Origin: Verrucomicrobiota bacterium
GTDB lineage: Bacteria; Verrucomicrobiota; Verrucomicrobiia; Limisphaerales; SIBE01
NCBI GenBank assembly: GCA_016871515.1
Contig: VHDE01000007.1
Coordinates: 35,635-99,634 of the forward strand
Direction: 5' to 3'
DNA length: 64,000 nt
Made by a program: the position numbers and the translations under genes. The first letter of the stretch is position 1. The number at the start of each line of letters is the position of its first letter. Shown piece after piece: positions 1 to 9,400 of this stretch. The notes below the pieces were generated by a model, which had not been told where the DNA came from, made no database searches, and saw only the letters and a program-made list of their open reading frames with translations.

Positions 1-53
1 TCTCGTGAAGCGACTCGACATTTGCTGGCGAGGGGTTTGAGATTCGTCGGGCT

Positions 54-857
54 ATGAATGATTTCATCGCACATAACCGGCAGGCGTGGGATGAGCGCGT
101 TCGCCGCCGCGATCGGTACATTGACACGGCGACGGAAGCCGACTTCAGGAATCCTCTGGGCGTTGTCGATCCATGCGGCTGGTTGGGCGGAGAGGTAGCA
201 GGCAAGCGTTTGCTTTGTCTCGCTGCAGGAGGAGGACGGCACAGCGTGTTGTTTGCGACCGCCGGCGCCAAAGTCACGGTGGTTGATCTTAGTCCGAAGA
301 TGTTGGAACTGGATCGAAGAGTGGCTGCTGAACGGAAGCTGAGCATTCAAGTAGTCGAGACTTCAATGGATAACTTGTCAGCATTCGCGGAAGCGAGCTT
401 TGACATTGTGATCCAGCCCGTCAGCACGTGTTATGTCGGGGACATTGGTGCGGTATATCGTGAGGTGGCGCGCGTGATTGCTCCCGGCGGCATTTACATC
501 AGTCAACACAAGCAACCCGTCAATCTGCAGGCGGACGTTGTTCCATCGTCGCGAGGATACTTGCTTAACGAGCCCTATTACCGCACCGGCCTGTTGCCTC
601 CAGCAGTCGAAGGAAGTTGGCACAGGGAATCAGGAACCGTGGAATTCTTGCATCGCTGGGACCAGCTTCTTGGCGGCCTGTGCCGGAGCGGATTTGTCAT
701 TGAAGATGTGGCTGAACCGCGCCATGCGAATCCGCAAGCGGAGCCCGGCAGCTTCGCGCATCGGAGTTGTTACGTGCCGCCTTACATCAAACTAAAAGCG
801 AGGCGACAGAGTGAGCGCGTCCAGCCCGTCGAAAAGAAGATTTGGAAGCCTGGTTGA
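54..857 (+). CDS. Class I SAM-dependent methyltransferase
   Basis: A 267-residue cytosolic protein with a Rossmann-type methyltransferase core. Motif I is the glycine-rich CLAAGGGRHS around residues 55-65. It is followed by an acidic strand end (VVDLS) that should bind the ribose of S-adenosylmethionine, and by a FDIVIQP strand resembling motif IV. The closest general type is the Methyltransf_11/UbiE-like group that methylates small molecules. The substrate cannot be told from sequence. The C-terminal 25 residues are basic and look like a tail outside the fold. No operon partner is visible: upstream is the window edge, and downstream is a 230-bp spacer with two palindromes. Confidence 0.8.
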   Translation: MNDFIAHNRQAWDERVRRRDRYIDTATEADFRNPLGVVDPCGWLGGEVAGKRLLCLAAGGGRHSVLFATAGAKVTVVDLSPKMLELDRRVAAERKLSIQVVETSMDNLSAFAEASFDIVIQPVSTCYVGDIGAVYREVARVIAPGGIYISQHKQPVNLQADVVPSSRGYLLNEPYYRTGLLPPAVEGSWHRESGTVEFLHRWDQLLGGLCRSGFVIEDVAEPRHANPQAEPGSFAHRSCYVPPYIKLKARRQSERVQPVEKKIWKPG

Positions 858-904
858 GTGGCGGCTCAATGGAGCCTGCCAGCGGATGCCCGCATGAACA
901 TTTG

Positions 905-932
905 GTAGGACAGCGCGTCCCGCCTGTCCTGC
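905..932. repeat. Intergenic palindrome, family A
   Basis: An imperfect palindrome of the form GGACAG-CGCGTCCCGC-CTGTCC. The same unit recurs near 2350, 21368, 38754, 38862, 48751, 48798, 56354 and 56398. It would fold into a GC-rich hairpin. It sits in the spacer 858-1087, which holds no gene. Confidence 0.75.
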
Positions 933-995
933 TGCGACGCAAGGTTCGTGGGGAGAAGTAAAGGCGCATGTTTATCGGGTTGGCTCCTCCCCCCA

Positions 996-1029
996 GCCCT
1001 CTCCTCGCTCGCGAAGAGAGGGAGAAGGC
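996..1029. repeat. CCCTCTCC hairpin, family H
   Basis: GCCCTCTCC and GGGAGAAGGC arms flank a short loop containing GCTCGCGA. A related hairpin lies at 42643-42669. It could act as a transcript end after the methyltransferase, though there is no T-run. Confidence 0.5.
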
Positions 1030-1087
1030 TCGTTGCATCCCGCCGACTTAATTTCTGTTCTTTCATTCACAAGTTAACGTTCCGCCC

Positions 1088-1569
1088 GTGGCGGTGACTT
1101 TAAATTCATCCTCGGGCGGAAGCGCGGCCGCGGATTTGATGATGGCCCGTTCTTCGAAGGCTCAGGTGAAAACCACTACGAAACGGCACGAAGCTCTTCG
1201 TCAGCATGTCCAGTCATTGCTGGCCTGCCGGCGATGTCCGCGCATGCTAAAGCCGGTCGTTTCGGGTGGAGCTGTGCTGAGCAAAGTCATGTTGATCGGT
1301 CAAGCGCCGGGTGCGAAGGAGCCGGTGCTGGGCAAGCCGTTTGCCTGGACGGCCGGACGAACGCTGTTCCGGTGGTTCCACGAAGCGGCTTCCATTACGA
1401 TTTGATTCCACTGCCCCATCCGTCGGGCGCGTCGACATGGCCTCAGGTCGAGCCTGGCAAAACGTTGTTAAAGCGCGCGCTCCAATTAATTGCCATGCAT
1501 CCAGCGATCACGGCGACGGTGCCGATTCAACCGGTTGAACCGTGCTTGCATAACGACGCAGGTACTTGA
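1088..1569 (+). pseudogene. Uracil-DNA glycosylase family remnant with internal deletion
   Basis: The first part (frame of 1088-1405) carries the family 4/5-like N-terminus: a paired-cysteine segment (ACRRCPRM), then VVSGG, then the uracil-binding motif GQAPGAKE and GKPFAWTAGRTLFRWF. It stops after FHEAASITI. A second frame, readable from about 1395, resumes with the C-terminal motif LIPLPHPSGAS and PGKTLLKRALQLI, typical of the end of these enzymes. Roughly 70 middle residues, including an Fe-S ligand region, are missing, and the join shifts the frame at about 1395-1402. The remnant cannot make a working glycosylase. Its tail overlaps the convergent RluA-type gene by about 60 bp. Confidence 0.75.
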
Positions 1570-2338
1570 GCGCGACCACCAGGTCCTTCGGGCGTGGAGC
1601 GGCTATGGTCACGAGGCGTCCCGTCGCTGGACGATTAATGGAGAGCTGTTCAGCATGAAGCGCGACCCGATTGATCAAGGGCCTTTCCACTGCTTTGGGC
1701 TTGAGCCGGTATTCGGACTTCAAACTCGAGAGCAAAAGCGGCTTGCCGCCATACAGCGAATCGCCAACCACTGGGACCCCGGAATGTTGCAGATGGACGC
1801 GGATCTGGTGGGTTCGGCCGGTTGCAGGCCGGCATTGTATCAAGGTAAAACCGGAGAAGCGTTCCAAGACTTCAAAGTGAGTGAGCGTTTTCTTGCCGCG
1901 CTTCGAATCAATACGCATCAAACCGATCTTCACTGGGTGCGGCGCCAACTTCGCTTCCACCGAAAAGGAAAGTTCCTTGGGCGTTCGATGCACAAGCGCA
2001 ACATAGACCTTCTCCGGTTTGTCTGTGCCAAATTGGTTCGCGAGCGAGATCAATGTGGGCTTATCTTTCGCCAAGAGAATCACACCAGTGGTTTCGAAGT
2101 CTAGCCGGTGTGCATTCGCCAAGTAGCTTACGCCGCGGTCCCGCGCCCAAGGCGCTCCCCGAGCGATGTCGCGGTGGAGGAGCTTCATCAAGTTTGGCCG
2201 TTCCGCATCGTAACGGTCCGGCGAAGTGAGAAGGCGGCTCGGCTTGTTCAAGGCGAGCAGATGATCATCTTCGAACAGGACTGGAATCTCCCAGAATTCG
2301 CGCGTCGAAGGCGACGAGAGTTTGATGATCGCAGTCAT
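1508..2338 (-). CDS. RluA-family RNA pseudouridine synthase
   Basis: A 276-residue enzyme converting uridine to pseudouridine in rRNA or tRNA. The catalytic motif AHRLDFETTG has its nucleophilic Asp at residue 80. Other family signatures are the early NKPSRLL strand and RPATGRTHQIRVHLQHSG in the C-terminal half, then PVVGDSLYGG. There is no N-terminal S4 domain, so it resembles the short RluA/RluC-like group. The C-terminal 50 residues are poorly conserved in type, and its 3' end overlaps the uracil-DNA glycosylase remnant. The RNA target cannot be assigned. Confidence 0.88.
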   Translation of the reverse strand: MTAIIKLSSPSTREFWEIPVLFEDDHLLALNKPSRLLTSPDRYDAERPNLMKLLHRDIARGAPWARDRGVSYLANAHRLDFETTGVILLAKDKPTLISLANQFGTDKPEKVYVALVHRTPKELSFSVEAKLAPHPVKIGLMRIDSKRGKKTLTHFEVLERFSGFTLIQCRPATGRTHQIRVHLQHSGVPVVGDSLYGGKPLLLSSLKSEYRLKPKAVERPLINRVALHAEQLSINRPATGRLVTIAAPRPKDLVVALKYLRRYASTVQPVESAPSP

Positions 2339-2349
2339 CGATTGCTCCT

Positions 2350-2416
2350 AGCGGGTCCCGCCTGTCCCATGCACCACAAGACCATTAGGACAGTCGGGAC
2401 GCCTGTCCTGCGAAAC
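2350..2416. repeat. Paired family A palindromes
   Basis: Two family A units, GCGGGTCCCGCCTGTCCC at about 2351 and TTAGGACAGTCGGGACGCCT from 2385, fill the 80-bp gap between the PpiD-like gene stop and the RluA-type gene start. Both genes are on the minus strand. Confidence 0.7.
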
Positions 2417-2418
2417 GC

Positions 2419-4104
2419 CTAATTGGCAGCTTTGTTCTCGGTCTTGTCGGTTGGCAAAATGATTTGAGCCAATTCGCGCTCTTTGCGGAGCCATTCACTA
2501 AACGCCTCGTACTGCCGCGATCTTCGCAAATCAGCCAGGAAATCCGGCAATTCCTCTTTCACGCGGGCGTCGGAGACGGGCACCTTGGCCTGCAAACGAA
2601 CAATGAACCCACCATCACTGGCCTGGGTGAAGCTGCTCAATTTCCCGGGCGAGAGGGCAAACGCGGAATTCTTTAGAGAGGGCAAACTATTGCGATATGG
2701 TAATTCGGGCAGGACAGTTGTTTTCTGCGAGAATGGCGGCAGATCAATGGAGGTAAAGTTCGCTTCGGCGACCGCAGCCGAGAAAGCTTTGCCCTGGGCC
2801 AAAGCATTCGTGATCGAGTTGTACAATTCGTTGCCGGCGTTGCTCACTAATTCGCGGACCTTATTTCTGCGGAAATCTTCCTCGACTTTGGCGCGAATGC
2901 TGTCCAACGGTGGCAACGAACTAGGAATTCTTTTGTTCCACCCAATAAGATAAACGCTCTCTTCACCCACGATCGGCTGTTCGTAAACAGGCTCCTGAGG
3001 ACTGAGACTAAAAGCGGCTTGTGAAAAAGTCAGCGGCACTTTTAGGTTCGGCGGCTCCTCATTTTGGCCAAATGGTTCAGTGATTTGCGAGAGGAGGCCC
3101 TCGGCCGCGGCCAAATTCGCCAGATTGTTCGTCTGCGGCGGCAAGGCTATTAACTTGTTCGCAAAGTCGATGGCTTTCTTGTGCGCTTCGGTTAACCCAA
3201 GAGTCTGGCGAATCTCGTCCCGAATCTTTTGTTTCGCTGCGTCGGGTGTCATCGGCTGATTGTTGGCATCGACGAACGAGTTCGTCCCGCGCTGCTGATA
3301 GGTTGCTTCGACGATTTGGTGGATGTTCGTCATTTGACTCAGCTTTTGGTCCGCTTCGGCCAAATGATTTGTGGCATCGAATTTGACGTAACTCACTTGA
3401 ATGCGTTCCGGGTCCCGGTAAGACGCGGCATTATTTGTATAAAACGTCGCCAACGCGGTTGGGTCCATCGTGACGGCTGAGAGATAATTTGAGGAGGAAA
3501 GAAAGACGGCTTCCGTGTCCACTTGCTCGTGTTCGCGACGATAAATGGCTTCGGCTTCTTGAGGGGTGACCAGTTTGCCGCTCAGACCGGCGACGTTGAT
3601 TAGATGTTGGATGCCAACCTCGTGACGAACGAAGCGTTCGAAATCCTTTTGGGAGAGCCTGCCTTCCGGCAACGTATTCTTGATGAAATTCTCGTAAGCA
3701 TCTTTGCGAAACGTCTTCCGCTCGCGATCCTGGAACGCCTCGACGATCCAATCCGCGGCAGCCTTTTCGCTGACCCTCACATCGAGCTCTTTCAGCTTCT
3801 CGGTGAGCAAGAGACGATTGCGTGTTTCCTGCTCCATGATCCCAAGCTGGCGGGTTGCTTCGTCATTTTCCGGCCAGCGTCCGTAACTGAAGAGATAACG
3901 CAGGTGCGCCTCCCGATAGACATCGAGATACTCGTCGCGTGTGATGGGGCGACCGTTGATCGACCCGACGGGTTCGGTGCCGGAAGTCTTGCGCGCGAAT
4001 GGATTCTGTTGATTCGGGCTAAAGAAAGCGACGAAACTAATGATCGTGACCGCACTGATAAATATCCAAAGCCACTTCTGATGACGGCGAATACTCGCAA
4101 ACAT
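2419..4104 (-). CDS. PpiD/SurA-like membrane-anchored peptidyl-prolyl isomerase
   Basis: 561 residues. A single membrane segment near residues 13-29 (WIFISAVTIISFVAFF) follows a short basic N-terminus, giving an N-in, periplasm-out topology as in PpiD. The SurA_N-like region follows, starting VGSINGRPITRDEYL, then a long helical stretch and a C-terminal part with LQAKVPVSDARV, as in parvulin-like chaperones. A classical parvulin active site is not obvious, so it may act mainly as a chaperone for exported proteins, as reported for several SurA_N_3 proteins. It is followed on the same strand by the RluA-type gene after a palindrome pair. The start is the only Met before the membrane segment. 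Confidence 0.8.
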   Translation of the reverse strand: MFASIRRHQKWLWIFISAVTIISFVAFFSPNQQNPFARKTSGTEPVGSINGRPITRDEYLDVYREAHLRYLFSYGRWPENDEATRQLGIMEQETRNRLLLTEKLKELDVRVSEKAAADWIVEAFQDRERKTFRKDAYENFIKNTLPEGRLSQKDFERFVRHEVGIQHLINVAGLSGKLVTPQEAEAIYRREHEQVDTEAVFLSSSNYLSAVTMDPTALATFYTNNAASYRDPERIQVSYVKFDATNHLAEADQKLSQMTNIHQIVEATYQQRGTNSFVDANNQPMTPDAAKQKIRDEIRQTLGLTEAHKKAIDFANKLIALPPQTNNLANLAAAEGLLSQITEPFGQNEEPPNLKVPLTFSQAAFSLSPQEPVYEQPIVGEESVYLIGWNKRIPSSLPPLDSIRAKVEEDFRRNKVRELVSNAGNELYNSITNALAQGKAFSAAVAEANFTSIDLPPFSQKTTVLPELPYRNSLPSLKNSAFALSPGKLSSFTQASDGGFIVRLQAKVPVSDARVKEELPDFLADLRRSRQYEAFSEWLRKERELAQIILPTDKTENKAAN

Positions 4105-4223
4105 ACTGGTTGTCCAAAAATAATTAAGCCCCGCACCCTACTCGCTCTCACTGAGCATGGTCAAACGGAAAAACAAATCCAACTTTACAACGCGCCAGGG
4201 CTTATGTAACGCTGCACCTGCGT

Positions 4224-4613
4224 ATGATCATCCTCAAATGGACCGCCTGTTTGCTCGCGATGTTGGTCTTATCCGGCTGTTCCACGACCATAACAACAAA
4301 CCTCACGCCATCCAAACATGTTCGGAATGCCAACGGCCTTTACCTCTTTGAAGTCGCGTTAGACAGCAACCAACAGACTTTGCGCAAAGAGACGATCAAA
4401 CCGTACGTCGTGATCGGTTTCGACAAGTACCCGATGGTTCCTGCGCCCGTTTTGAAGAATCGCTGGGAGACGCTGGTCGGGCCGATACCGGCCGATCGGA
4501 CTCACGTGAATTACCGTTACAAGTTCGATTACGAGTACAACCGGTTTCCTCAACGCGGATCCAGCAGCAAGCTCTCGCCGCCTTACCAATTGGAAATCAT
4601 CGATAAGCAATAA
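4224..4613 (+). CDS. Small predicted lipoprotein
   Basis: 129 residues with a type II signal peptide: basic start, hydrophobic core and lipobox LSGC with Cys19. After cleavage it should be lipid-anchored in the periplasm or outer membrane. The mature part has YRYKFDYEYNRF and proline-rich PYQLEI segments. I do not recognise the family. It is divergent from the PpiD-like gene (119-bp gap) and its stop codon lies in the adjoining repeat. Confidence 0.65.
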   Translation: MIILKWTACLLAMLVLSGCSTTITTNLTPSKHVRNANGLYLFEVALDSNQQTLRKETIKPYVVIGFDKYPMVPAPVLKNRWETLVGPIPADRTHVNYRYKFDYEYNRFPQRGSSSKLSPPYQLEIIDKQ

Positions 4614-4771
4614 CGCAGAGGCGCAGAGAGGCAAAGGCGCCAAGCTTTGAACCAAAGCGGTTGAGAAAGACTCGTTTGTTGCCGCTCACCGATTGGGTGA
4701 GTTTCGATTCCTGTTCGGTTCAATTCTTTGAGTCTTTGTGTCCCTTTGTGTCCTTGCGCCTTTGCGTTAAG
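4611..4771. repeat. Long inverted repeat between convergent genes, family I
   Basis: The left arm (TAACGCAGAGGCGCAGAGAG from 4611, then GCAAAGGCGCC) is complementary in type to the right arm (TTTGTGTCCCTTTGTGTCC and TTGCGCCTTTGCGTTAAG, ending near 4771). It sits between the lipoprotein and carB 3' ends, where it could end both transcripts. The lipoprotein stop TAA is its first three bases. Confidence 0.6.
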
Positions 4772-4796
4772 TTAAGTCTAAATCTAAATGCCGGAT

Positions 4797-6323
4797 TTAA
4801 GCTGAAGCAAGAGATGCACTGGAGCGCGCTGCCGCCAGCTCCTCCTCAAAATCGACAATTTCTTTAATCTGCATCAGGAACCAGCGGTCAATTTTGCTGA
4901 GCGCAAAGATTTCTTCGAGATTGAACCCGGCGCGGAAGGCATGGCGGATAAAGAAGATTCGCTCGGCGTTTGGCACGCTCAATTTTCGGGTAATCACATC
5001 GCGCGGAAGGATTGCGCGATCCTCATAAACTTCGTTGCCAATGCGCCAAGGTTTGCCATCGCCGCCCAAACCGCTGCGGCCTATCTCGAGCGAGCGCAAA
5101 CATTTCTGCAGAGACTCCTTGAAGGTCCGCCCGATGGCCATCGCTTCGCCGACCGATTTCATTTGTGTGTTTAAGGTCGGATCAGCTTGAGGAAACTTTT
5201 CAAAGGCAAACCGCGGAATCTTGGTAACTACATAGTCGATAGTTGGCTCAAAGCTGGCGGGTGTTTCGCGTGTGATGTCGTTCTTGATTTCGTCGAGCAT
5301 GTAACCGACAGCCAACTTCGCGGCAATCTTGGCAATCGGAAACCCAGTCGCCTTGGAAGCGAGGGCCGAGGAACGCGAAACTCGCGGGTTCATCTCGATG
5401 ATGACCATCCGCCCGTTATCCGGATTAACGGCAAATTGAATATTGGAACCGCCGGTCTCGACGCCAATCTCGCGAATGACCGCAAACGAGGCGTCGCGCA
5501 TGATCTGATATTCCTTGTCCGTCAACGTCTGGATCGGCGCGACGGTTATGGAATCGCCCGTGTGAACCCCCATCGGATCAAAGTTCTCAATCGAACAAAT
5601 GATCACGCAGTTGTCCGCCTTGTCTCGCATGACCTCCATTTCGTATTCCTTCCAGCCCAGCAACGATTCTTCGACCAGAATTTCTGAGACCGGCGAAAGT
5701 TCGAGGCCGCGCTTGGCCAATTCGTCAAACTCTTCGCGATTGTAAGCAATACCGCCTCCGGTGCCGCCCAGAGTAAAGGCGGGCCGAATGATCAGTGGAA
5801 ACCGGCCAATCTTTTCCGCAACGTCGCGCGCTTCGTTAAGATTGTGCGCTGTGCCGCTGATCGGCACATCCAAACCGATCTTGATCATCCGTTCCTTGAA
5901 GATTTGCCGGTCTTCACCTCGCTCAATTGCTTGGGCGTTGGCGCCGATCATTTCGATTTGGTATTTCTCCAGCGCACCAGACCGGAAGAGCGCCATCGCG
6001 GTATTCAAAGCCGTTTGCCCGCCCAAAGTTGGCAGAAGAACGAGCTTGCCTTGCGCACCGAGACGCTTCAGTTCTGCAACTTCGCGCGCAATGATTTTTT
6101 CGACGCATTCCGGAGTAATCGGTTCGATATATGTGCGATCGGCGAATTCCGGGTCCGTCATGATTGTGGCCGGATTGGAATTGACCAGAACGACCCGGTA
6201 ATTCTCCTCTTTTAGCGCCTTGCACGCTTGCGTCCCGGAATAATCAAACTCGCAGGCCTGGCCAATAATGATCGGTCCGGCGCCTATGATTAGAACTGAA
6301 TGAATGTCCGTGCGTCTCGGCAT
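4797..6323 (-). CDS. carB: Carbamoyl-phosphate synthase large subunit, N-terminal half
   Basis: 508 residues from [17 protein letters not shown], the canonical CarB start; an in-frame Met at 6347 and a longer open frame to 6713 exist but lack CarB similarity. This half makes carboxyphosphate and carbamate for pyrimidine and arginine synthesis. Visible parts are the preATP-grasp domain ([19 protein letters not shown]), the ATP-grasp core ([53 protein letters not shown]) and the beginning of the oligomerisation domain ([19 protein letters not shown]). It stops there; a whole CarB has about 1070 residues. The second half is not in this window. Naturally split carB genes are known (Aquifex, Methanocaldococcus), so this may be a working half rather than a truncation. 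Confidence 0.9.
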   Translation of the reverse strand: MPRRTDIHSVLIIGAGPIIIGQACEFDYSGTQACKALKEENYRVVLVNSNPATIMTDPEFADRTYIEPITPECVEKIIAREVAELKRLGAQGKLVLLPTLGGQTALNTAMALFRSGALEKYQIEMIGANAQAIERGEDRQIFKERMIKIGLDVPISGTAHNLNEARDVAEKIGRFPLIIRPAFTLGGTGGGIAYNREEFDELAKRGLELSPVSEILVEESLLGWKEYEMEVMRDKADNCVIICSIENFDPMGVHTGDSITVAPIQTLTDKEYQIMRDASFAVIREIGVETGGSNIQFAVNPDNGRMVIIEMNPRVSRSSALASKATGFPIAKIAAKLAVGYMLDEIKNDITRETPASFEPTIDYVVTKIPRFAFEKFPQADPTLNTQMKSVGEAMAIGRTFKESLQKCLRSLEIGRSGLGGDGKPWRIGNEVYEDRAILPRDVITRKLSVPNAERIFFIRHAFRAGFNLEEIFALSKIDRWFLMQIKEIVDFEEELAAARSSASLASA

Positions 6324-6526
6324 AAAATGCAGGGAGACTTTAGGCATTCCCGCATTCTTGTCATTTGTTTTCTTCGGCGGCAAACGCGTTCCCTTCGCGT
6401 TCCCTAGCTGGCGAAGCCAATCTGCAATGCAATCCAGTTGGTGACCCCCTTTGCAGTCCAATCGCGACACTAAACAGTTCGGACTTCGCTCGCGCCGCGA
6501 CGGCGCAGCGCCATTCCTCCACCTCG

Positions 6527-7189
6527 CTAATGTTGCGCGAGAAGTCTCACCAAGCGAATTCCTATCAGCACGGCCATGACTAAGAACGACGCCCCAGAAA
6601 AGTGTGACATGCGCACGAGCGTCTTTGTCGAAAACTTCCCGTGTCCGAGCGAGACAACAAAACTCAGAAAGATAAACCAGGCAAAGGCGCCGGCGGACAT
6701 TCCAATCACGCACGCACCCTTGCTCGGCCAGGTGTCCTCAATCCATTCGTGTGAAATAAAACTGGCTGACAACGTGATCCAAAAGAGCAGAACCGTCGGA
6801 TTCCCCAGCACACGCACAAATCCGATCATGAAGGCTGTGTGCGGATGCAGCCGATGTTCAACGCGCTCCAGGCTTTTGCCCGTGACAGGCAGTTCTTTGA
6901 TCAAAAGATACTTGATGCCTAGATAAACCATCACCAGGAAGCTCAGCAGCTCAATGGCGGCGCGGATCAAACGCGAGGTGAACAACCCGGAAAAACCAGC
7001 GAAGGCGACGCTGCAATAGATGAAGTCCATCGCGATGGCGCCCAACCCTATCAGAGCGGCCCATCGAAAGCCGCGCGTCGCGCCTTCGTTCAGGATGGTG
7101 ATGTTGATCGGCCCTACCGGAATCGAGATAAGAAAGCCAGCCACCAACCCGATGATGCTGGCCATCAACAGTTCAGAAACTTCGGCCAT
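6527..7189 (-). CDS. LysE/RhtB-family transporter
   Basis: 220 residues with about six hydrophobic segments, as expected for the LysE family of amino-acid and small-molecule exporters of the inner membrane. The N-terminal family signature is [20 protein letters not shown], with later YLGIKYLL and [13 protein letters not shown] segments. A second possible start is Met9. It begins 5 bp after the pssA stop, so it is probably co-transcribed with psd and pssA. The substrate is unknown. A 203-bp gap separates it from carB. Confidence 0.85.
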   Translation of the reverse strand: MAEVSELLMASIIGLVAGFLISIPVGPINITILNEGATRGFRWAALIGLGAIAMDFIYCSVAFAGFSGLFTSRLIRAAIELLSFLVMVYLGIKYLLIKELPVTGKSLERVEHRLHPHTAFMIGFVRVLGNPTVLLFWITLSASFISHEWIEDTWPSKGACVIGMSAGAFAWFIFLSFVVSLGHGKFSTKTLVRMSHFSGASFLVMAVLIGIRLVRLLAQH

Positions 7190-7194
7190 GCCCT

Positions 7195-8046
7195 TTATCG
7201 TTCCATTTCAGCCGAATCGTCCTCGTCCTCGTCCTCGATTTCATGGCGCATCCGACGCGAGATGCGTGGTCGAACAAACCCGTAAATCAGGTAAGCCGTA
7301 AAAAGCGCCGGCAGCACAAAAGGCAGAATCTTATCGCGGAGCACGAGCAAGAAACCAATGAACAAAATGGCAATGACCATCTTGGTGAAGGGCCTGGTTG
7401 CACGAAGGTCGAGATTTTTGAAGGAAGGATACTTTCGTTCGCTGACCATCATGAACGAGACGAAAAGCAGGATGCACGGCAAAATGTAGCGCCAAGTTCC
7501 CTTGGCGAAATCGCGATCCTCCCACCACATAATGAACCATGTTAGTGACGCCACGAGGCCAGCCGCCGCCGGAATCGGGAAGCCCAGAAACTCCTTGCCT
7601 CCTCCTGTTCCAGCCATCGCTGCCAGGCAGTTGAACCGGGCCAGCCGCAGCGCACCGCAGATTAAGTAAATCGACGCAATGAACCAGCCGATTTCGGGAT
7701 GATTCACAAAGACATCCTTCAAAACAATGCGATGCACCAAAAAGGCCGGCGCCGCGCCGAACGAGATTAAGTCGGCCAAAGAATCGAACTCGCGCCCGAA
7801 TGGGCTTTCCGATCCCCCCATCCGCGCCGCGCGTCCATCCAATAAATCGAAGATGCAAGCCAGGAAAATGAAAAAGAGCGCATTCTTAATCGCCGGAAAA
7901 AAAATCGCCGGATCGCTGATGTCTGCTTCGACGATCTTAGTTAAGGCCACAAATCCGCAGAACAAATTCCCTGCCGTCATCAGGTTCGGCAGAAAATAGA
8001 TTCTCAGTTTGGACGAATCGGTTCCCGGAATCGACTGGATTGTCAT
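7195..8046 (-). CDS. pssA: CDP-diacylglycerol-serine O-phosphatidyltransferase
   Basis: 283 residues. The CDP-alcohol phosphatidyltransferase motif D-x2-D-G-x2-A-R-x8-G-x3-D-x3-D is complete between residues 67 and 92 (DLLDGRAAR then GREFDSLAD). NLMTAGNLFCGF at residue 21 is typical of PssA class II. Several membrane segments follow. The tail ends in an acidic run (EIEDEDEDDSAEMER). It makes phosphatidylserine in the inner membrane from CDP-diacylglycerol and serine. It starts 7 bp after the psd stop, so the two consecutive steps of phosphatidylethanolamine synthesis are coupled. Confidence 0.93.
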   Translation of the reverse strand: MTIQSIPGTDSSKLRIYFLPNLMTAGNLFCGFVALTKIVEADISDPAIFFPAIKNALFFIFLACIFDLLDGRAARMGGSESPFGREFDSLADLISFGAAPAFLVHRIVLKDVFVNHPEIGWFIASIYLICGALRLARFNCLAAMAGTGGGKEFLGFPIPAAAGLVASLTWFIMWWEDRDFAKGTWRYILPCILLFVSFMMVSERKYPSFKNLDLRATRPFTKMVIAILFIGFLLVLRDKILPFVLPALFTAYLIYGFVRPRISRRMRHEIEDEDEDDSAEMER

Positions 8047-8053
8047 AGCCTCG

Positions 8054-8740
8054 TCAGTTGCGTGTCGCCATCACGGTTTCGCCGCCGGTCACTTTATCTC
8101 CTAACTTCACCGCGATCCGTGTGGTAAGCGGCAGGTAAAGGTCCACGCGCGAACCGAAGCGAATCAGGCTGATCCGTTCACCGCGCTCCACAACGTCGCC
8201 GGCACTCGCCCATGGAACAATTCTGCGCGCCAAAAGGCCGGCAATGAGACGAACGGCGATCTTCTCGCTAGGTTGTTCGCTGGACTCAAACCCAATCAGG
8301 ACGTTTTCATTTTGAGAACTGCATTCGGGCTTCATCGCATTGATAAATTTTCCGGGGCAATGTCTCAGGTAAGCGATCTGCCCAGCCACGGGCGCGTTCT
8401 GCACGTGAACGTCAAACACGGAGAGAAAAATGGAAATGCGCCGGCAGGGACCTCCAATAAACTCATTTTCGGACGTCTCATCGATGATGTCCACTTTGCC
8501 GTGGGCCGGAGAAACGATTGCTTGAGTATTCTTCGGAACCTTCGGATCGGGGTCGCGGAAAAAGTTCAGCGAGAACAGCGCAAAGAGAACCCACAACACG
8601 ATCAACGTTGTCGCTATCGCCGCGACAATCGATCCAATAATAGTCGCCAGCACTCCGCCCGCGATTGACACTATCAAAAGGATTAGAGTCCAGAGGATGA
8701 GTCGCATCCCCGCTTGTCTGGCTTTTCCTTTGTGCTTCAT
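8054..8740 (-). CDS. psd: Phosphatidylserine decarboxylase, short form
   Basis: 228 residues, the length of the short PSD-A class. Self-cleavage should occur in RFGSRVDLYLP, between Gly196 and Ser197, producing the pyruvoyl group on the small chain. Two adjacent membrane segments lie near residues 12-60, followed by FFRDPDPKVP and the conserved PAHGKVDII. FLSVFDVHVQNAPVAG is another family signature. It converts phosphatidylserine to phosphatidylethanolamine and is the first gene of the psd-pssA-lysE run. Confidence 0.94.
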   Translation of the reverse strand: MKHKGKARQAGMRLILWTLILLIVSIAGGVLATIIGSIVAAIATTLIVLWVLFALFSLNFFRDPDPKVPKNTQAIVSPAHGKVDIIDETSENEFIGGPCRRISIFLSVFDVHVQNAPVAGQIAYLRHCPGKFINAMKPECSSQNENVLIGFESSEQPSEKIAVRLIAGLLARRIVPWASAGDVVERGERISLIRFGSRVDLYLPLTTRIAVKLGDKVTGGETVMATRN

Positions 8741-9400
8741 ACCCTATTGTAACTCAATCTGCTCTCTGAAACATCCCGCTGCTTTGAATTAGGTGTTTGC
8801 TCCGCTAGAACTGCCCATCGATCATGCCCGCATCGTCCATATAACCGTTCATAGCGGAAGTATTGTGCCGCTCGCTTTGAAGTCAACGCTCGGCTGGGAA
8901 AGTCTCCAAGTCAATCTTAACGCAGACCGACGATCGCGCATTAAGGTCGAGTGGAATCCGACAGCTCCGCCAGCCTGCGGCCTAGATCGCGCGAGCCATG
9001 GATTAAGCGCCAAGCTTGCAGGTTTTTTGCAGAAGCCAATCGCGTGTCCCGGGCTTTTCATTTTCGCGACGGAGCAAGTCTGGGGATTCCTTGCGCGTGG
9101 ACACCGTTGAGCACCCGGATAAGGCCGCTCGAGGCATCTCGTAGCGGCAGGCATCCTGCCCGGCGGACCACGCGTGCGAGCTAGAATGCCGCATCCGCGC
9201 TTCAAGCGTTGTTCCGGGCGGCAAGATGCGCGCCCCCTACGGCAGGCAGGATGCCCGCCGCTACGGACAGCTTCCAGATGCACTGGACAAAATGGGAGCC
9301 GAAATGAGAACCGTGAGATCCGGATCCGTCCTTGTCCGGACGCCTCCGAACCGCTACCCTCCGTTCTCGGGTGAAAAGGCTGAAAAAGCATTGAAAAAGC
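8741..9400. other. 660-bp spacer without a convincing gene
   Basis: Open frames here overlap each other and lack recognisable domains. The only clear structure is the family E inverted repeat at 9141-9265. The spacer lies between divergent psd and sulfatase genes, so it should hold both promoters; I cannot pick them out with confidence. Confidence 0.5.
9141..9265. repeat. Long inverted repeat, family E copy 1
   Basis: Arms GTAGCGGCAGGCATCCTGCC (9141) and GGATGCCCGCCGCTAC (ending 9264) flank about 75 bp that contains CTTCAAGCGTTGTTCCGGG and GCGGCAAGATGC. A second copy, with the inner block in the other orientation, is at 56050-56199. Confidence 0.75.

Noticed and set aside
6348..6713. N-terminal extension of carB by about 120 residues
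   Set aside because: No similarity to CarB and unlike any known leader; [10 protein letters not shown] is the normal start.
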